This document shows positions 35,519 to 49,515 of a DNA stretch of 64,000 bases, piece after piece. The position numbers and the translations under genes are program-made. The stretch is taken from the NCBI RefSeq assembly GCF_002116635.1, contig NZ_LQPW01000013.1, forward strand, positions 62,001-126,000, in the 5' to 3' direction. The DNA is from Mycobacterium szulgai (GTDB lineage Bacteria; Actinomycetota; Actinomycetes; Mycobacteriales; Mycobacteriaceae). The notes under the pieces were generated by a model. It saw nothing but the letters and a program-made list of their open reading frames with translations, had not been told where the DNA came from and made no database searches. Positions within the stretch are counted from its first letter, which is position 1. Each line of letters begins with the position of its first letter.

Positions 35519-36469
35519 GTGTCCGCGCTGGCCTTCACCATCCTCGCGGTGCTGCTGGCTGGTCCGACACCGGCCTTGTTGGCACGAGCGACGTGGCCGT
35601 TGCGCGCCCCGCGCGCCGCGATGGTGCTCTGGCAGGCCATAGCTCTGGCCGCCGCGCTCTCGGCTTTCAGCGCGGGCATCGCCATCGCCAGCCGGCTGCT
35701 CATGCCCGGGCCCGACGGGCGACCCACCGCCAGCATTATGGGTGCCGAAGGCCGGCTCGGTTGGCCGCTGTGGACGGCTTACCTCGCGGTGTTCGCGCTC
35801 ACCGTGCTGGTCGGAGTGCGGCTGGTGGCCGCCGTGGTGCGGGGCGCCGTCGCCACGCGTCGGCGACGGGCTCACCACCGCATGGTGGTTGATCTGGTCG
35901 ACGTCGGATGTGACGGTGCGCTCGCCCAGCCCTGTACGCGGACTCGTGATTTGCGCGTTCTGGACGTCCCGCAGCCACTCGCCTACTGCCTGCCGGGAGT
36001 GCGCAGCCGGGTCGTCGTCAGCGAAGGCGCGCTGAACACGCTCGACGACGCGGAGGTCGCCGCGATCCTTACCCACGAGCGTGCTCATCTGCGGGCCCGG
36101 CACGATCTGGTGCTCGAAGCATTCACCGCGGTGCATGCGGCGTTTCCCCGGGTGGTGCGCAGCGCCAACGCACTGGGCGCGGTACAGCTGCTCGTCGAGC
36201 TGTTGGCCGATGACGCCGCGGTTCGCGCGGCGGGTCGCACTCCCCTGGCTCGTGCATTGGTGGCCTGCGCATCGGGACGGGCGCCCAGGGGCGCGCTGGC
36301 CGCCAGTGGTTCCAGCACGGTACTGCGGGTGCGACGGCTATCCGGGCGCGGCAACAGCCTGCGGCTGTCGGTCGCTGCCTATCTGGCCGCGGCGGCCGTG
36401 CTGGTGGTGCCGACGATTGCGCTGGCCGTACCGTGGCTCACAGAACTGCACCGGCTGATCGCCCTATAG
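35519..36469 (+). CDS. blaR: BlaR-type M56 membrane metallopeptidase (Rv1845c type)
   Basis: A 316-residue membrane protein with zinc-protease motif HERAH (His186-Glu187-x-x-His190) in AAILTHERAHLRARHD. Hydrophobic segments occur near residues 3-25, 38-60, 82-105 and at the end (AAAAVLVVPTIALAV). It lacks the C-terminal penicillin-binding sensor domain of staphylococcal BlaR1, which is about 600 aa. It probably cleaves or triggers cleavage of BlaI in response to envelope signals. It is co-transcribed with blaI. Confidence 0.9.
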   Translation: MSALAFTILAVLLAGPTPALLARATWPLRAPRAAMVLWQAIALAAALSAFSAGIAIASRLLMPGPDGRPTASIMGAEGRLGWPLWTAYLAVFALTVLVGVRLVAAVVRGAVATRRRRAHHRMVVDLVDVGCDGALAQPCTRTRDLRVLDVPQPLAYCLPGVRSRVVVSEGALNTLDDAEVAAILTHERAHLRARHDLVLEAFTAVHAAFPRVVRSANALGAVQLLVELLADDAAVRAAGRTPLARALVACASGRAPRGALAASGSSTVLRVRRLSGRGNSLRLSVAAYLAAAAVLVVPTIALAVPWLTELHRLIAL

Positions 36470-36575
36470 CGCCTGGCGAAACACCTTGGAGGGCCACAGG
36501 TCCGGTGTGCCACAGTGTGTCCGAAGCGTTTGTCGCAGATTCCCGACCTGACAGGCCCAACGGAGAGGCGAAGAC

Positions 36576-39487
<2,912 letters not shown>

Positions 39488-39683
39488 CTCCGTCCCGGCC
39501 CGCATGGCCAGAGGTTGGCTACCATGTGAACTTCAAACCCGCAGCAACTAGCTGCGCGGCAGTGAGGGAAAGGGATGACGTGCCGCAGGCACCCGTCGAG
39601 GCCCCTGGCCGGGCGGGCCTCCGGGATGAGCGGGCCGCACCGACCAGACTGCACGCCGCGGCACCACGACAGCCGGCTCACCG

Positions 39684-41048
39684 ATGAACTCCCTCGTCAG
39701 CGTTCTGGCCATTCTCGTGCTCACCGCCGGCACCGCGGTGTTCGTCGCGGCCGAATTCTCGCTGACCGCGCTGGACCGCAGCACGGTTGAGGCCAATGCG
39801 CGCAGCGGCTCGGGCCGCGACCGGTTCATCCGTCGGGCGCATCACAGGTTGTCGTTTCACCTCTCCGGTGCGCAGTTGGGTATCTCGATCACGACTCTGG
39901 CAATCGGCTATCTGACCGAACCGCTGGTGGCCAACCTGCCGCATCCCTGGTTGGACGCCATGGGGATATCAGACAAGATGGCCGACACCATTACGGCCTT
40001 TTTGGCGCTGCTCGTCGTGACGTCGGTGTCGATGGTGTTCGGTGAACTCGTTCCCAAGTACCTGGCGGTGGCGCGTCCGCTGCCGACGGCGCGCGCGGTC
40101 GTGCTCCCGCAGTGGTTGTTTTCGGTGCTGTTGACCCCGGCCATCCGACTGACCAACGGGGCGGCGAACTGGATCGTGCGCCAATTCGGCATCGAGCCGG
40201 CAGAGGAGCTGCGGTCGGCCCGGACGCCGCAGGAACTGGTTTCCCTGGTGCGCAGCTCGGCGCGCAGCGGGTCGCTAGACGACGCCACCGCGTCGCTGAT
40301 GCACCGCTCACTGCAGTTCGGCACGCTGACGGCCGAGGAACTGATGACCCCGCGGTCCAAGATCGTGGCGCTGCAGACCGACGACACCATCGCCGACCTC
40401 GTTGCCGCCGTCGCCGCAACCGGATTCTCCCGGTTCCCACTGGTCCAGGGTGACCTCGACGAAACCGTCGGCATCGTGCACGTCAAGCAGGTATTCGAAG
40501 TCCCGCCCGCGGCTCGTGCGCATACCTTGTTGACCACCGTGGCCAAGCCCGTCGCGGTGGTGCCGTCGACCCTGGACGGCGACGCGGTGCTGGCACAACT
40601 GCGCTCCAATGCGCTGCACACCGCGATGGTGGTCGACGAGTACGGGGGAACGGCGGGCATGGTTACCGTCGAGGACCTGATCGAGGAAATCGTGGGCGAC
40701 GTCCGCGACGAACACGACGATGCCACACCGGACGTGGTCGCCGGAGAAACCGGGTGGCGGGTATCGGGCCTGCTGCGCATCGACGAGGTGGCTTCGGCCA
40801 CCGGCTACCGAGCCCCGGAGGGACCCTACGAGACGATCGGCGGCCTGGTGCTGCGTGAACTCGGTCACATCCCGGTGGCCGGCGAAACGGTCCACGTGAC
40901 GGCGTTGGATCAGGACGGCCTGCCGGATGACTCGCTGCGCTGGCTGGCCACGGTGGTTCAAATGGACGGCCGCCGGATAGACCTGCTGGAGCTGACCGAC
41001 CTCACCGGTCAACCAAGACGTGCGGGCGCAGAACGGGACACCGAATGA
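39684..41048 (+). CDS. CNNM/CorC-type membrane protein (DUF21 + CBS + CorC_HlyC; Rv1842c type)
   Basis: A 454-residue protein. The DUF21 membrane domain spans about residues 1-190, with segments near 4-24, 95-117 and 130-150. A CBS pair ([20 protein letters not shown] and [15 protein letters not shown]) lies at about 213-340, and a C-terminal CorC_HlyC domain with [15 protein letters not shown] follows. CNNM proteins handle magnesium or cobalt export or sensing. The 3' end overlaps the next gene by ATGA, so the two paralogues likely form a heteromer. Confidence 0.9.
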   Translation: MNSLVSVLAILVLTAGTAVFVAAEFSLTALDRSTVEANARSGSGRDRFIRRAHHRLSFHLSGAQLGISITTLAIGYLTEPLVANLPHPWLDAMGISDKMADTITAFLALLVVTSVSMVFGELVPKYLAVARPLPTARAVVLPQWLFSVLLTPAIRLTNGAANWIVRQFGIEPAEELRSARTPQELVSLVRSSARSGSLDDATASLMHRSLQFGTLTAEELMTPRSKIVALQTDDTIADLVAAVAATGFSRFPLVQGDLDETVGIVHVKQVFEVPPAARAHTLLTTVAKPVAVVPSTLDGDAVLAQLRSNALHTAMVVDEYGGTAGMVTVEDLIEEIVGDVRDEHDDATPDVVAGETGWRVSGLLRIDEVASATGYRAPEGPYETIGGLVLRELGHIPVAGETVHVTALDQDGLPDDSLRWLATVVQMDGRRIDLLELTDLTGQPRRAGAERDTE

Positions 41049-42106
41049 ATCCCATGTTGGCAATCGCGCTGGCGATCCTGCTGATCGCCATCAACGCGTT
41101 CTTCGTCGGAGCCGAATTCGCGCTGATCTCGGCCCGGCGGGACCGCCTGGAAGCGCTGGCCGAGCAGGGCCGCGCCAGCGCGGTCACGGTGATCCGGGCC
41201 GGTGAGCAGCTCCCGGCGATGCTGGCGGGCGCTCAGCTGGGCGTCACGGTGTCGTCGCTGTTGCTCGGGCGCATCGGCGAACCCGCCGTCGCCGAGCTGC
41301 TGCATTCATCGCTGGGGTTCACCGGCATCCATCCGGCGTTGCTGCATACGCTGTCGTTCGTCATCGCGCTGGCCATTGTGGTGACGCTGCACGTGCTGCT
41401 GGGCGAGATGGTGCCCAAGAACATCGCACTGGCCGGCCCGGAGCGCACCGCGATGCTGCTGGTGCCCCCCTACCTGCTCTACGTGCGCGCCGCGCGCCCC
41501 TTCATCGTCCTGTACAACAAGTGTGCCAACGCGATTCTGCGAGGGCTGGGCGTCGAACCCAAAGACGAACTCGACATCACCGTCTCCACCGTGGAGCTCA
41601 GCGAGATGATCGCGGAATCGCTGTCCGAGGGTCTGCTGGATCGCGAGGAGCACACCCGGCTCACCCGCGCTTTGCGGGTCCGCACCCGGGTGGTCGGCGA
41701 TGTTGCCGTGCCGCTGTCCAATATTCGCGCGATCCCGGTTGCCGCGGCGGGCTCCGGTCCCACCGTCGGTGCGGTCGAAGAGGCCCTGGCTCAGACGGGT
41801 TACTCCCGCTTTCCGGTGCTTGACCGCAATGGCAACTACATCGGATACCTGCACATCAAAGACATGCTGACGCTGGCCGACGATCCCAAGACCGTCATCG
41901 ATCTGGCTCTGGTGCGTCCGCTTCCGCTGGTGCCGAGATCGCTGGGGCTGCCCGAGGCGATGTCGCATCTGCGCCGCAGCAACAGCCATCTGGCCTTGGT
42001 GACGGCCGACACTGCCGAAGGCGGTGCCGTGGTTGCCATGGTTGCGCTCGAGGATCTGGTGGAAGACTTGGTGGGAACCATGCGGGACGCGCCACCGCAC
42101 GATTGA
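41045..42106 (+). CDS. CNNM/CorC-type membrane protein (DUF21 + CBS; Rv1841c type)
   Basis: A 353-residue partner of the preceding gene. The DUF21 domain starts [29 protein letters not shown], and a CBS pair follows ([21 protein letters not shown] to [10 protein letters not shown]). It ends soon after the CBS pair, lacking the C-terminal CorC_HlyC domain present in its neighbour. Translation is coupled to the upstream gene by ATGA. The M. tuberculosis order continues with a PE_PGRS gene and a VapBC pair; neither is present here. Confidence 0.9.
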   Translation: MNPMLAIALAILLIAINAFFVGAEFALISARRDRLEALAEQGRASAVTVIRAGEQLPAMLAGAQLGVTVSSLLLGRIGEPAVAELLHSSLGFTGIHPALLHTLSFVIALAIVVTLHVLLGEMVPKNIALAGPERTAMLLVPPYLLYVRAARPFIVLYNKCANAILRGLGVEPKDELDITVSTVELSEMIAESLSEGLLDREEHTRLTRALRVRTRVVGDVAVPLSNIRAIPVAAAGSGPTVGAVEEALAQTGYSRFPVLDRNGNYIGYLHIKDMLTLADDPKTVIDLALVRPLPLVPRSLGLPEAMSHLRRSNSHLALVTADTAEGGAVVAMVALEDLVEDLVGTMRDAPPHD

Positions 42107-42327
42107 CCGGCGCGGTGCCCGGCGTCGGTGTACGGAACCCGTATGATCTGAGCGCGACCCGCGTTGCCAGGAAGCAATTCGCGGGACCATCAGGAAGCCA
42201 CGGACCAAGCTGTCAGCGCGGCGTGACCTGCTGTTGCGGTCGGCCGGGATACGCTCGTGCGGCTGCAGGTCGGTAGGCTGACGCAGTAGCCAGTGCAGGG
42301 CCGGTGTGGCCATTACGGAGGAGAACC

Positions 42328-44523
42328 ATGACTGATCGCGTGTCGGCGGGCAACTTGCGCGTCGCTCGGGTGCTCTACGATTTCGTGACCAACGAGGCCC
42401 TTCCTGGCACTGACATCGACCCGGACAGCTTCTGGGCGGGTGTTGACAAGGTCGTCACCGACCTCACACCGCAAAACCAGGCCCTGCTGAACACCCGTGA
42501 CGAACTGCAGGCGCAGATCGACAAATGGCACCGGCACCGGGTCCTCGAGCCGCTCGACATCGACGCGTACCGTCAGTTCCTCACCGAGATCGGCTACCTT
42601 CAGCCCGAACCCGACGACTTCACCATCACCACGTCCGGGGTCGACGACGAGATCACCACCACCGCCGGCCCGCAGCTGGTGGTGCCCGTCCTCAACGCCC
42701 GGTTCGCACTCAACGCCGCCAACGCCCGCTGGGGCTCCCTTTACGACGCCCTCTACGGGACCGACGTCATCCCCGAAGACGACGGTGCGGAAAAAGGCAG
42801 CGGCTACAACAAGGTTCGCGGTGACAAGGTCATCGCCTACGCGCGCAAGTTCCTAGACGACAGCGCGCCGCTGGCGTCGGGCTCCTACACCAATGCCACC
42901 GGGTTCCAGGTGGCCGACGGCCACCTGCTGGTCACCCTGGCAGAGGGATCCACCGGCCTGGCTGACGCGGGCCAGTTCGCCGGCTACACCGGCGAGGCCG
43001 AGTCGCCGGCATCGGTATTGCTGGTCAACCACGGTTTGCACATCGAGATCCTGATCGACCCGGAATCACCGATCGGCAAGACCGACGCCGCTGGTGTCAA
43101 GGACGTGATCCTGGAATCGGCGATCACCACGATCATGGACTTCGAGGACTCCGTCACCGCGGTCGATGCATACGACAAGGTGCTCGGCTACCGCAACTGG
43201 CTCGGCCTGAACAAAGGTGACCTGGCCGAGGAAGTCCTCAAGGATGGCAAGACGTTCACCCGGGTGCTCAACCAGGACCGCACTTACACGAAGCCGGATG
43301 GCGGCGAACTTACCCTGCCCGGCCGCAGCCTGCTGTTCGTGCGCAACGTCGGGCACCTGATGACCAACGACGCGATCTTGGTAGCCGGGGACCAAGGAGA
43401 AGAAAGAGAAGTGTTCGAGGGCATCATGGACGCCCTGTTCACCGGCGTGACAGCCATCCACGGACTCAAGACCGGCGAAACCAACGGGCCCCTGACCAAC
43501 AGCCGCACCGGTTCCATCTACATCGTCAAGCCCAAAATGCACGGCCCGGCCGAGGTCGCCTTCACCTGCGAGCTGTTCAGCCGCGTCGAAGACGTACTCG
43601 GCTTGCCGCAGGGCACACTCAAAGTCGGCATCATGGACGAGGAGCGGCGTACGACGGTCAATTTGAAGGCGTGCATCAAGGCGGCCGCCGACCGGGTGGT
43701 GTTCATCAACACCGGCTTCCTGGACCGCACCGGCGACGAGATCCACACCTCGATGGAAGCCGGCCCGATGATCCGCAAGGGCGCGATGAAAAACACCACC
43801 TGGATCAAGGCCTACGAGGACGCCAATGTCGACACCGGCCTGGCCGCTGGCTTCAGAGGCAAGGCGCAGATCGGCAAGGGCATGTGGGCGATGACCGAGC
43901 TGATGGCCGACATGGTCGAGCAGAAGATCGGCCAGCCCAAGGCCGGCGCCACCACCGCATGGGTGCCCTCGCCGACGGCGGCCACCCTGCACGCGATGCA
44001 TTACCACCAGGTTGATGTGGGCACTGTGCAGGAGGAGCTGGCCGGCAAGAAGCGCACCACCATCGAGGAGCTGCTGACCATTCCGCTGGCCAAGGAGCTG
44101 GCCTGGGCGCCCGAGGAGATCCGCGAGGAGGTCGACAACAACTGTCAGTCCATCCTCGGCTACGTGGTGCGCTGGGTGGAGCAGGGCGTCGGCTGCTCGA
44201 AGGTGCCCGACATCCACAACACCGCGCTCATGGAGGACCGCGCCACCCTGCGCATCTCGAGTCAGTTGCTGGCCAACTGGTTGCGCCACGGTGTGATCAC
44301 CAGCGAGGACGTCCGAGCCAGCCTGGAGCGGATGGCGCCGTTCGTGGACAAGCAGAACGCCGGGGATGCGGCCTATCGCCCGATGGCGCCCAACTTCGAC
44401 GACAGCATCGCGTTCCTGGCCGCCCAGGAGCTGATCCTGTCCGGCGGCCAGCAGCCCAACGGTTACACCGAGCCGATCCTGCATCGCCGCCGGCGCGAAT
44501 TCAAGGCTCGCGCCGGTGACTGA
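42328..44523 (+). CDS. glcB: malate synthase G (GlcB)
   Basis: A 731-residue monomeric malate synthase condensing glyoxylate with acetyl-CoA, the second step of the glyoxylate shunt. Conserved segments include [24 protein letters not shown] near residue 266, the catalytic-region [19 protein letters not shown] near 399, [20 protein letters not shown] near 430 and [23 protein letters not shown] near 467. ATG at 42328 has GGAGGAG upstream, which fixes the start. It is also surface-located and antigenic in M. tuberculosis. Confidence 0.96.
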   Translation: MTDRVSAGNLRVARVLYDFVTNEALPGTDIDPDSFWAGVDKVVTDLTPQNQALLNTRDELQAQIDKWHRHRVLEPLDIDAYRQFLTEIGYLQPEPDDFTITTSGVDDEITTTAGPQLVVPVLNARFALNAANARWGSLYDALYGTDVIPEDDGAEKGSGYNKVRGDKVIAYARKFLDDSAPLASGSYTNATGFQVADGHLLVTLAEGSTGLADAGQFAGYTGEAESPASVLLVNHGLHIEILIDPESPIGKTDAAGVKDVILESAITTIMDFEDSVTAVDAYDKVLGYRNWLGLNKGDLAEEVLKDGKTFTRVLNQDRTYTKPDGGELTLPGRSLLFVRNVGHLMTNDAILVAGDQGEEREVFEGIMDALFTGVTAIHGLKTGETNGPLTNSRTGSIYIVKPKMHGPAEVAFTCELFSRVEDVLGLPQGTLKVGIMDEERRTTVNLKACIKAAADRVVFINTGFLDRTGDEIHTSMEAGPMIRKGAMKNTTWIKAYEDANVDTGLAAGFRGKAQIGKGMWAMTELMADMVEQKIGQPKAGATTAWVPSPTAATLHAMHYHQVDVGTVQEELAGKKRTTIEELLTIPLAKELAWAPEEIREEVDNNCQSILGYVVRWVEQGVGCSKVPDIHNTALMEDRATLRISSQLLANWLRHGVITSEDVRASLERMAPFVDKQNAGDAAYRPMAPNFDDSIAFLAAQELILSGGQQPNGYTEPILHRRRREFKARAGD

Positions 44524-44582
44524 TTTCTGCTCGACATGCGCCAACCTGCAGCGGATGTCTAAGAGAGGACGCATACGCCGGT

Positions 44583-46733
44583 ATGGGTAGGCACAGCAAG
44601 CCCGACCCCGAAGATTCAGGCCCCGATTCAGGCCCAGAGTCGTCTGACGCGCACTCGGCCGAACATCAGGACCCGGGCGACGAGATAGCTGGCCATCCCG
44701 GCGGTGGCGATCCGGACGGTTTCGACTATCCCGAGAGCTTCGATGAGCCGTCGGCCGCCGATTTTCCGGGCAGCTTCGCTTACTCGGCGGGCGAAGAAGG
44801 TCGGTTCCCGGACGAGGAGCATGACGAGGGTCATTACGCCGACGAGCACCGCTACCCCACCGCCGGCGTCTACTCGGTGGCCGGTGACGACGAATATCCC
44901 GATTTCGGCCCGCGTCCGGAAGGTGCGGAGCCGGCGGGCCCCGAGCCGTTGGCGGCCACACCGCCGCCGCTGTTCCGCGCCGGCCACCGCGGACTTGGCG
45001 AGTGGCAAGGCGGCCACCGAAGCACTGGCAAGCGGCGGGGAGTCAGCATCGGCGTGATCGTGGCGCTCGTCGCGGTCGTCGTGGTGGTGGCCGGGGTGAT
45101 TCTGTGGGGCTTTTTCAGCGACGCGTTGTCGCACCGCTCACAGACGGCAGCCGCGCGCTGCGTGGGCGGCAAGGACAGCGTCGCGGTCATCGCCGATCCC
45201 ACCATCGCCGACCAGGTGAAGACTCTCGCCGACGGCTATAACGCCTCAGCCGGGCCGATCGGTGACCGCTGTGTGACGGTCACCGTCAAACCGTCCGGCT
45301 CGGATGCCGTCATCGCGGGCTTCATCGGCAAGTGGCCCGCCGAATTGGGTGGTCAACCGGGGCTGTGGATTCCGGGCAGCTCGATCTCGGCGGCGCGGCT
45401 GGCCGGGGCGGCCGGTCAGAAGACCATCAGCGATAGCCGTTCGCTGGTGACCTCGCCCGTCCTGGTCGCCATCCGACCCGAATTCCAGCCGGCGCTGTCC
45501 AAGCAGAACTGGGCAGCACTGCCCGGACTGCAGACAAACCCCAATTCGCTGGCGGGATTGAACCTGCCCAGCTGGGGATCATTGCGGATGTCGCTGCCGA
45601 TTGCCGGCAACGGCGATGCCACCTTCCTGGCCGGTGAGGCGATCGCGGCGGCCTCGGCGCCGCCTGGCACGCCGCCCACCGCCGGCAGTGCCGCGGTGCG
45701 CACGTTGATGGGCGGGCAACCCAAGCTGACCGACGACTCACTGGCCGAGGCGATGAATGCCCTGGTAAAGCCCGGCGATCCGGCTGCCGCACCCGTGCAC
45801 GCGGTGGTCACCACCGAACAGCAGCTATTCCAGCGCGGCCAATCGATGCCGGATGCCAAGAGCAAGCTGGCATTTTGGTTGCCGCCCGGACCGGTCGCGC
45901 TGGCTGACTATCCGACCGTGCTGCTCAGTGGTTCCTGGCTGTCACAAGAACAGACCACAGCTGCCAGCGCATTCGCTAGGTACATGCACAAGCCCGAGCA
46001 ATTGACCAAGCTGGCTAAAGCAGGCTTTCGCGTCAACGACGTCAAGCCGCCGAGCAGCCCAGTGACCAGCTTCGCGGCGCTGCCTGCCACCTTGTCCGTC
46101 GGTGACGACGCCATGCGCGCCACTCTGGCCGACACCATGGCCACACCGTCGACCGGTCTCGCCGCGACGATCATGCTCGACCAGTCGTTGCCCACGGACG
46201 ACGGCGGCAAGACCCGGCTGGCCAATGTGGTTGCAGCACTTGATAATCGGATCAAGGCGCTACCGCCAACCGCGGTCATCGGGTTGTGGACGTTCGACGG
46301 TCACGAGGGCAGGTCCGAGGTGGCGGCCGGACCGCTGGCCGACCAGGTCAACGGTCAGTCGCGTACCGCGGCGCTGACCGCCGCACTGGACAAGCAGTAT
46401 TCGTCGGGCGGGGGTGCGGTGTCGTTCACTACGCTGCGCATGATCTACCAGGAGATGCAGGCCAATTATCGTTCCGGCCAAGCGAATTCGATTCTGGTGA
46501 TCACCGGAGGGCCACACACCGACCAGAGCCTGGACGGCAACGGGCTGCAGGATTTCATTCGCACCAGTGCGGACCCGGCCAAGCCGGTCGCGGTCAACGT
46601 GATCGACTTCGGTGACGACCCGGACCGGGCCACCTGGGAAGCCGTTGCACGGCTCAGCGGCGGCGGCTACCAGAACCTGCCGACGTCGGCCACTCCGGAC
46701 CTGGCGACGGCGGTCAATACCTTCTTGGGCTAA
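44583..46733 (+). CDS. VWA-domain membrane protein with acidic N-terminus (Rv1836c type)
   Basis: A 716-residue protein. An acidic, Pro/Gly-rich cytoplasmic N-terminus (about residues 1-145) is followed by a single membrane helix, [22 protein letters not shown] (about 155-177), and an extracytoplasmic solute-binding-like domain, then a VWA domain from about 510. The VWA metal site reads MLDQSLP rather than DxSxS, so its third Ser is lost. Length exceeds my memory of Rv1836c (677) mainly through the acidic tail. It is phosphorylated on Thr in other mycobacteria, as I recall. Role unknown; an envelope scaffold is plausible. Confidence 0.85.
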   Translation: MGRHSKPDPEDSGPDSGPESSDAHSAEHQDPGDEIAGHPGGGDPDGFDYPESFDEPSAADFPGSFAYSAGEEGRFPDEEHDEGHYADEHRYPTAGVYSVAGDDEYPDFGPRPEGAEPAGPEPLAATPPPLFRAGHRGLGEWQGGHRSTGKRRGVSIGVIVALVAVVVVVAGVILWGFFSDALSHRSQTAAARCVGGKDSVAVIADPTIADQVKTLADGYNASAGPIGDRCVTVTVKPSGSDAVIAGFIGKWPAELGGQPGLWIPGSSISAARLAGAAGQKTISDSRSLVTSPVLVAIRPEFQPALSKQNWAALPGLQTNPNSLAGLNLPSWGSLRMSLPIAGNGDATFLAGEAIAAASAPPGTPPTAGSAAVRTLMGGQPKLTDDSLAEAMNALVKPGDPAAAPVHAVVTTEQQLFQRGQSMPDAKSKLAFWLPPGPVALADYPTVLLSGSWLSQEQTTAASAFARYMHKPEQLTKLAKAGFRVNDVKPPSSPVTSFAALPATLSVGDDAMRATLADTMATPSTGLAATIMLDQSLPTDDGGKTRLANVVAALDNRIKALPPTAVIGLWTFDGHEGRSEVAAGPLADQVNGQSRTAALTAALDKQYSSGGGAVSFTTLRMIYQEMQANYRSGQANSILVITGGPHTDQSLDGNGLQDFIRTSADPAKPVAVNVIDFGDDPDRATWEAVARLSGGGYQNLPTSATPDLATAVNTFLG

Positions 46734-46749
46734 TCGGCCTGGTTACCCG

Positions 46750-48627
46750 ATGAGCAGACACACCGGCTCAGATGCGGCCTGGTACACCAGCCAGGACGCA
46801 CCGCCCGCGTACCAGGGCATGCGGTATTCGTCCTGTTACGTGACGATGCGCGACGGAGTGCGGCTCGCAATCGACCTGTACCTGCCCGCGGGACTGACCA
46901 GTGGGGTACGGCTGCCGGCGATTCTGCACCAAACCCGCTACTACCGCTCCATGGAGTTGCGTCGGCCGTTGCGAATGTTGCTGCGGGGCAAGCCGTTTCA
47001 GCACATTGGCGCCGATAAACAGCGCCGCAGACGGTTCGTGGCGGCCGGGTACGCCTGGATCGACGTAGACGTGCGCGGCGCGGGCGCGTCGTATGGGTCC
47101 CGCGCCTGCGAATGGTCTCCCGACGAGATCCGGGATGGTGCCGAGATTGTCGACTGGATCGTGCGCCAGCCGTGGTGCAACGGAAAGGTCGCGGCCCTGG
47201 GAAATTCGTACGACGGCACTTCGGCGGAATTTCTGCTGGTCAACCGCCACCCCGCGGTCCGGGTGATCGCACCGTGCTTCTCGCTCTTCGACATCTACAC
47301 CGACATCGCGTTTCCGGGTGGCATTCACGCCGCCTGGTTCACCGAAACGTGGGGACGCTACAACGACGCTCTCGACCGCAATGCCCTGTACGAAATGCTT
47401 TGGTGGGCAAGGCTTCCGCTGATCGGCCCGCAGCCGGTGCAAGACGACCACGACAGCGCACTGCGCGACGGGGCCATCGCCGCCCATCGCGCCAACTACG
47501 ACGTCCATCAGTTCGCGGCTTCGCTGACATTCCGTGACGACGTCGCCCCGTCGGACCCATTTCATGGCCAGGCCGGCACCCGCGCCGAGCCGATCGGTAC
47601 ACCCATCGACCCGGTTGGCAGCATCGATCTGATCAGCCCGCACAACTATTGGCATGACGTCGAGGCGTCCGGGGCCGCCATCTACAGCTACAGCGGATGG
47701 TTCGACGGAGGCTACGGACATTCGGCGATCAAGCGGTTTCTGACCGTCTCCACCCCGGGCAGCCGCCTGGTCCTGGGACCGTGGAACCACACCGCCGGCT
47801 GGCGGGTCGATCCGTGGCACGGGCTGAGCCGGCCAGAGTTCGATCACGACCGCGAGCTGCTGCGGTTCGTCGACCATCACCTCAAAGGCGTCGAGACAGG
47901 CATCGACGCCGAGCCGCCGGTACATTACTTCACTATGGGCGAAGACCGCTGGAAGACGGCCGAGACGTGGCCCCCGCCCGCGGACAGGCACAGCTACTAC
48001 CTCGCCGCCCAGCGACAGCTCAGCCTGCACCCGTCCGACTCCGACAGTGGCGCAGACGAATACGTGGTGGACCCGACGGCCGGAACCGGCGAACACTCCC
48101 GTTGGCATGCCCAGGTGGGAATCGGTGGACATGTGCGCTACCCGGACCGCAACGTCCAGGACGCCAAGCTGCTCAGCTACACCTCCGCTGCGCTGGAGCG
48201 TCCCCTCGAGGTGACCGGTCATCCGATGGTCACGCTGTTCGTCACCTCCAGCGCCGGCGACGGCACTTTCTTCGTCTATCTGGAGGATGTCGATCCGCAG
48301 GGCCGGGTTACCTACCTCACCGAGGGGCAGTTGCGCGCCATCCACCGCCGGCTCAGCGGCTCGCCGTCGCCGTACCGTCAGGCCGTCCCCTACCGCACCT
48401 TCAAGCGCGCCGACGCGCAGCCCCTGGTCGCCGGCGAGATCGCTGAGCTGACTTTCGACCTGCTGCCGACGTCGTACCTCTTCCAGCCGGGACACCGCAT
48501 CCGCCTGGCCATCGCCGGCGCCGACGCGAGCCACTTCGCGATCCTTCCCGGCGGAGCGCCAACCGTGCACGTGCACCGCAGCCGGCTGCATGGGTCCCGC
48601 CTCGACCTGCCAGTCGTACAGTCCTAG
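46750..48627 (+). CDS. CocE/NonD-type serine hydrolase (Rv1835c type)
   Basis: A 625-residue alpha/beta hydrolase of the X-Pro dipeptidyl-peptidase/cocaine-esterase group. The nucleophile elbow GNSYDG puts the catalytic Ser at residue 153. [17 protein letters not shown] near 30 and [16 protein letters not shown] near 345, which carries the likely catalytic His, are family landmarks. A C-terminal jelly-roll-like domain ([22 protein letters not shown]) ends the protein. It follows the VWA gene after 16 bp and precedes the dehalogenase by 2 bp, so an operon is likely. Substrate unknown; acyl esters or peptides. Confidence 0.9.
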   Translation: MSRHTGSDAAWYTSQDAPPAYQGMRYSSCYVTMRDGVRLAIDLYLPAGLTSGVRLPAILHQTRYYRSMELRRPLRMLLRGKPFQHIGADKQRRRRFVAAGYAWIDVDVRGAGASYGSRACEWSPDEIRDGAEIVDWIVRQPWCNGKVAALGNSYDGTSAEFLLVNRHPAVRVIAPCFSLFDIYTDIAFPGGIHAAWFTETWGRYNDALDRNALYEMLWWARLPLIGPQPVQDDHDSALRDGAIAAHRANYDVHQFAASLTFRDDVAPSDPFHGQAGTRAEPIGTPIDPVGSIDLISPHNYWHDVEASGAAIYSYSGWFDGGYGHSAIKRFLTVSTPGSRLVLGPWNHTAGWRVDPWHGLSRPEFDHDRELLRFVDHHLKGVETGIDAEPPVHYFTMGEDRWKTAETWPPPADRHSYYLAAQRQLSLHPSDSDSGADEYVVDPTAGTGEHSRWHAQVGIGGHVRYPDRNVQDAKLLSYTSAALERPLEVTGHPMVTLFVTSSAGDGTFFVYLEDVDPQGRVTYLTEGQLRAIHRRLSGSPSPYRQAVPYRTFKRADAQPLVAGEIAELTFDLLPTSYLFQPGHRIRLAIAGADASHFAILPGGAPTVHVHRSRLHGSRLDLPVVQS

Positions 48628-48629
48628 TA

Positions 48630-49502
48630 ATGACGGTCGATTTCACCCCCGATCCCCAGCTGTATCCGTTCCAGTCGCGCTGGTTCGACAGCACGGCCGG
48701 GCGTATCCACTACATCGACGAGGGAGCCGGTCCGCCCATCCTGTTCTGGCACGGCAATCCGACGTGGAGCTTCCTGTACCGCGACATCATCAAGGTGCTG
48801 CGCGAGCACTTCCGTTGTATCGCACCGGATTACCTCGGGTTCGGGCTTTCCGATCGTCCCTCTGGCTTCGGTTACACCATCTCCGAACATGCGCGGGTGC
48901 TCGGCGAGTTCGTCGACCACTTGAGCGCTGACGAGGGCCTCGACGGATATCTGACGATGGGCCAGGACTGGGGTGGGCCGATCAGCATGGCCGTCGCGGT
49001 CGAGCGCGCCGAACAAGTGCGCGGGATTGTGTTGGGCAACACCTGGTTCTGGCCAACGGACACGCTGACCACGAAGATCTTCAGCAGGGTCATGTCCAGT
49101 CCGCCGATGCAACACGCGATCCTGCAACGCAACTTCTTCGTCGAGCGACTGATACCCGCCGGCACCGAACGCCGGCCGAGTGACGCCGTGATGGGGCATT
49201 ACCGCGGCGTGCAGCCCGATCCGGCGGCGCGGGCGGGCGTCGCCCGGATGCCCAAGGAGATATTGGCCGCCCGGCCGTTGCTGGAGAGGCTGGCCGACGA
49301 AGTGCCCGCCAAGCTGGGCGCCAAGCCGGCCCTGTTCATCTGGGGCATGAAGGACTTCGCCTTCCGTCCGGGGCCCTCCCTGCCGCGGATGCGGGCCACC
49401 TTTCCCGATCACGTCGTTGTCGAGCTGCCCACGGCCAAGCACTTCATCCAGGAGGATGCACCCGACCGGATCGCCGCGGCGATCATGGAACGGTTCGGCT
49501 GA
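48630..49502 (+). CDS. dhmA: haloalkane dehalogenase (Rv1833c type)
   Basis: A 290-residue alpha/beta hydrolase. The oxyanion-hole motif HGNPTW is at residues 41-46, the nucleophile Asp113 in GQDWGG and the catalytic His near 271 in TAKHFIQED. Asp as nucleophile together with the Trp after it marks a true haloalkane dehalogenase rather than an esterase. The enzyme hydrolyses carbon-halogen bonds of haloalkanes. It starts 2 bp after the CocE gene and is convergent with gcvB. The lipZ gene I would expect between them in M. tuberculosis order is absent. Confidence 0.9.
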   Translation: MTVDFTPDPQLYPFQSRWFDSTAGRIHYIDEGAGPPILFWHGNPTWSFLYRDIIKVLREHFRCIAPDYLGFGLSDRPSGFGYTISEHARVLGEFVDHLSADEGLDGYLTMGQDWGGPISMAVAVERAEQVRGIVLGNTWFWPTDTLTTKIFSRVMSSPPMQHAILQRNFFVERLIPAGTERRPSDAVMGHYRGVQPDPAARAGVARMPKEILAARPLLERLADEVPAKLGAKPALFIWGMKDFAFRPGPSLPRMRATFPDHVVVELPTAKHFIQEDAPDRIAAAIMERFG

Positions 49503-49515
49503 GAATCAGGCCGCC

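Noticed and set aside
43066-44961. A 631-residue minus-strand open frame across glcB
   Set aside because: A shadow of glcB caused by high third-position GC; no motifs, while glcB on the plus strand is unmistakable.
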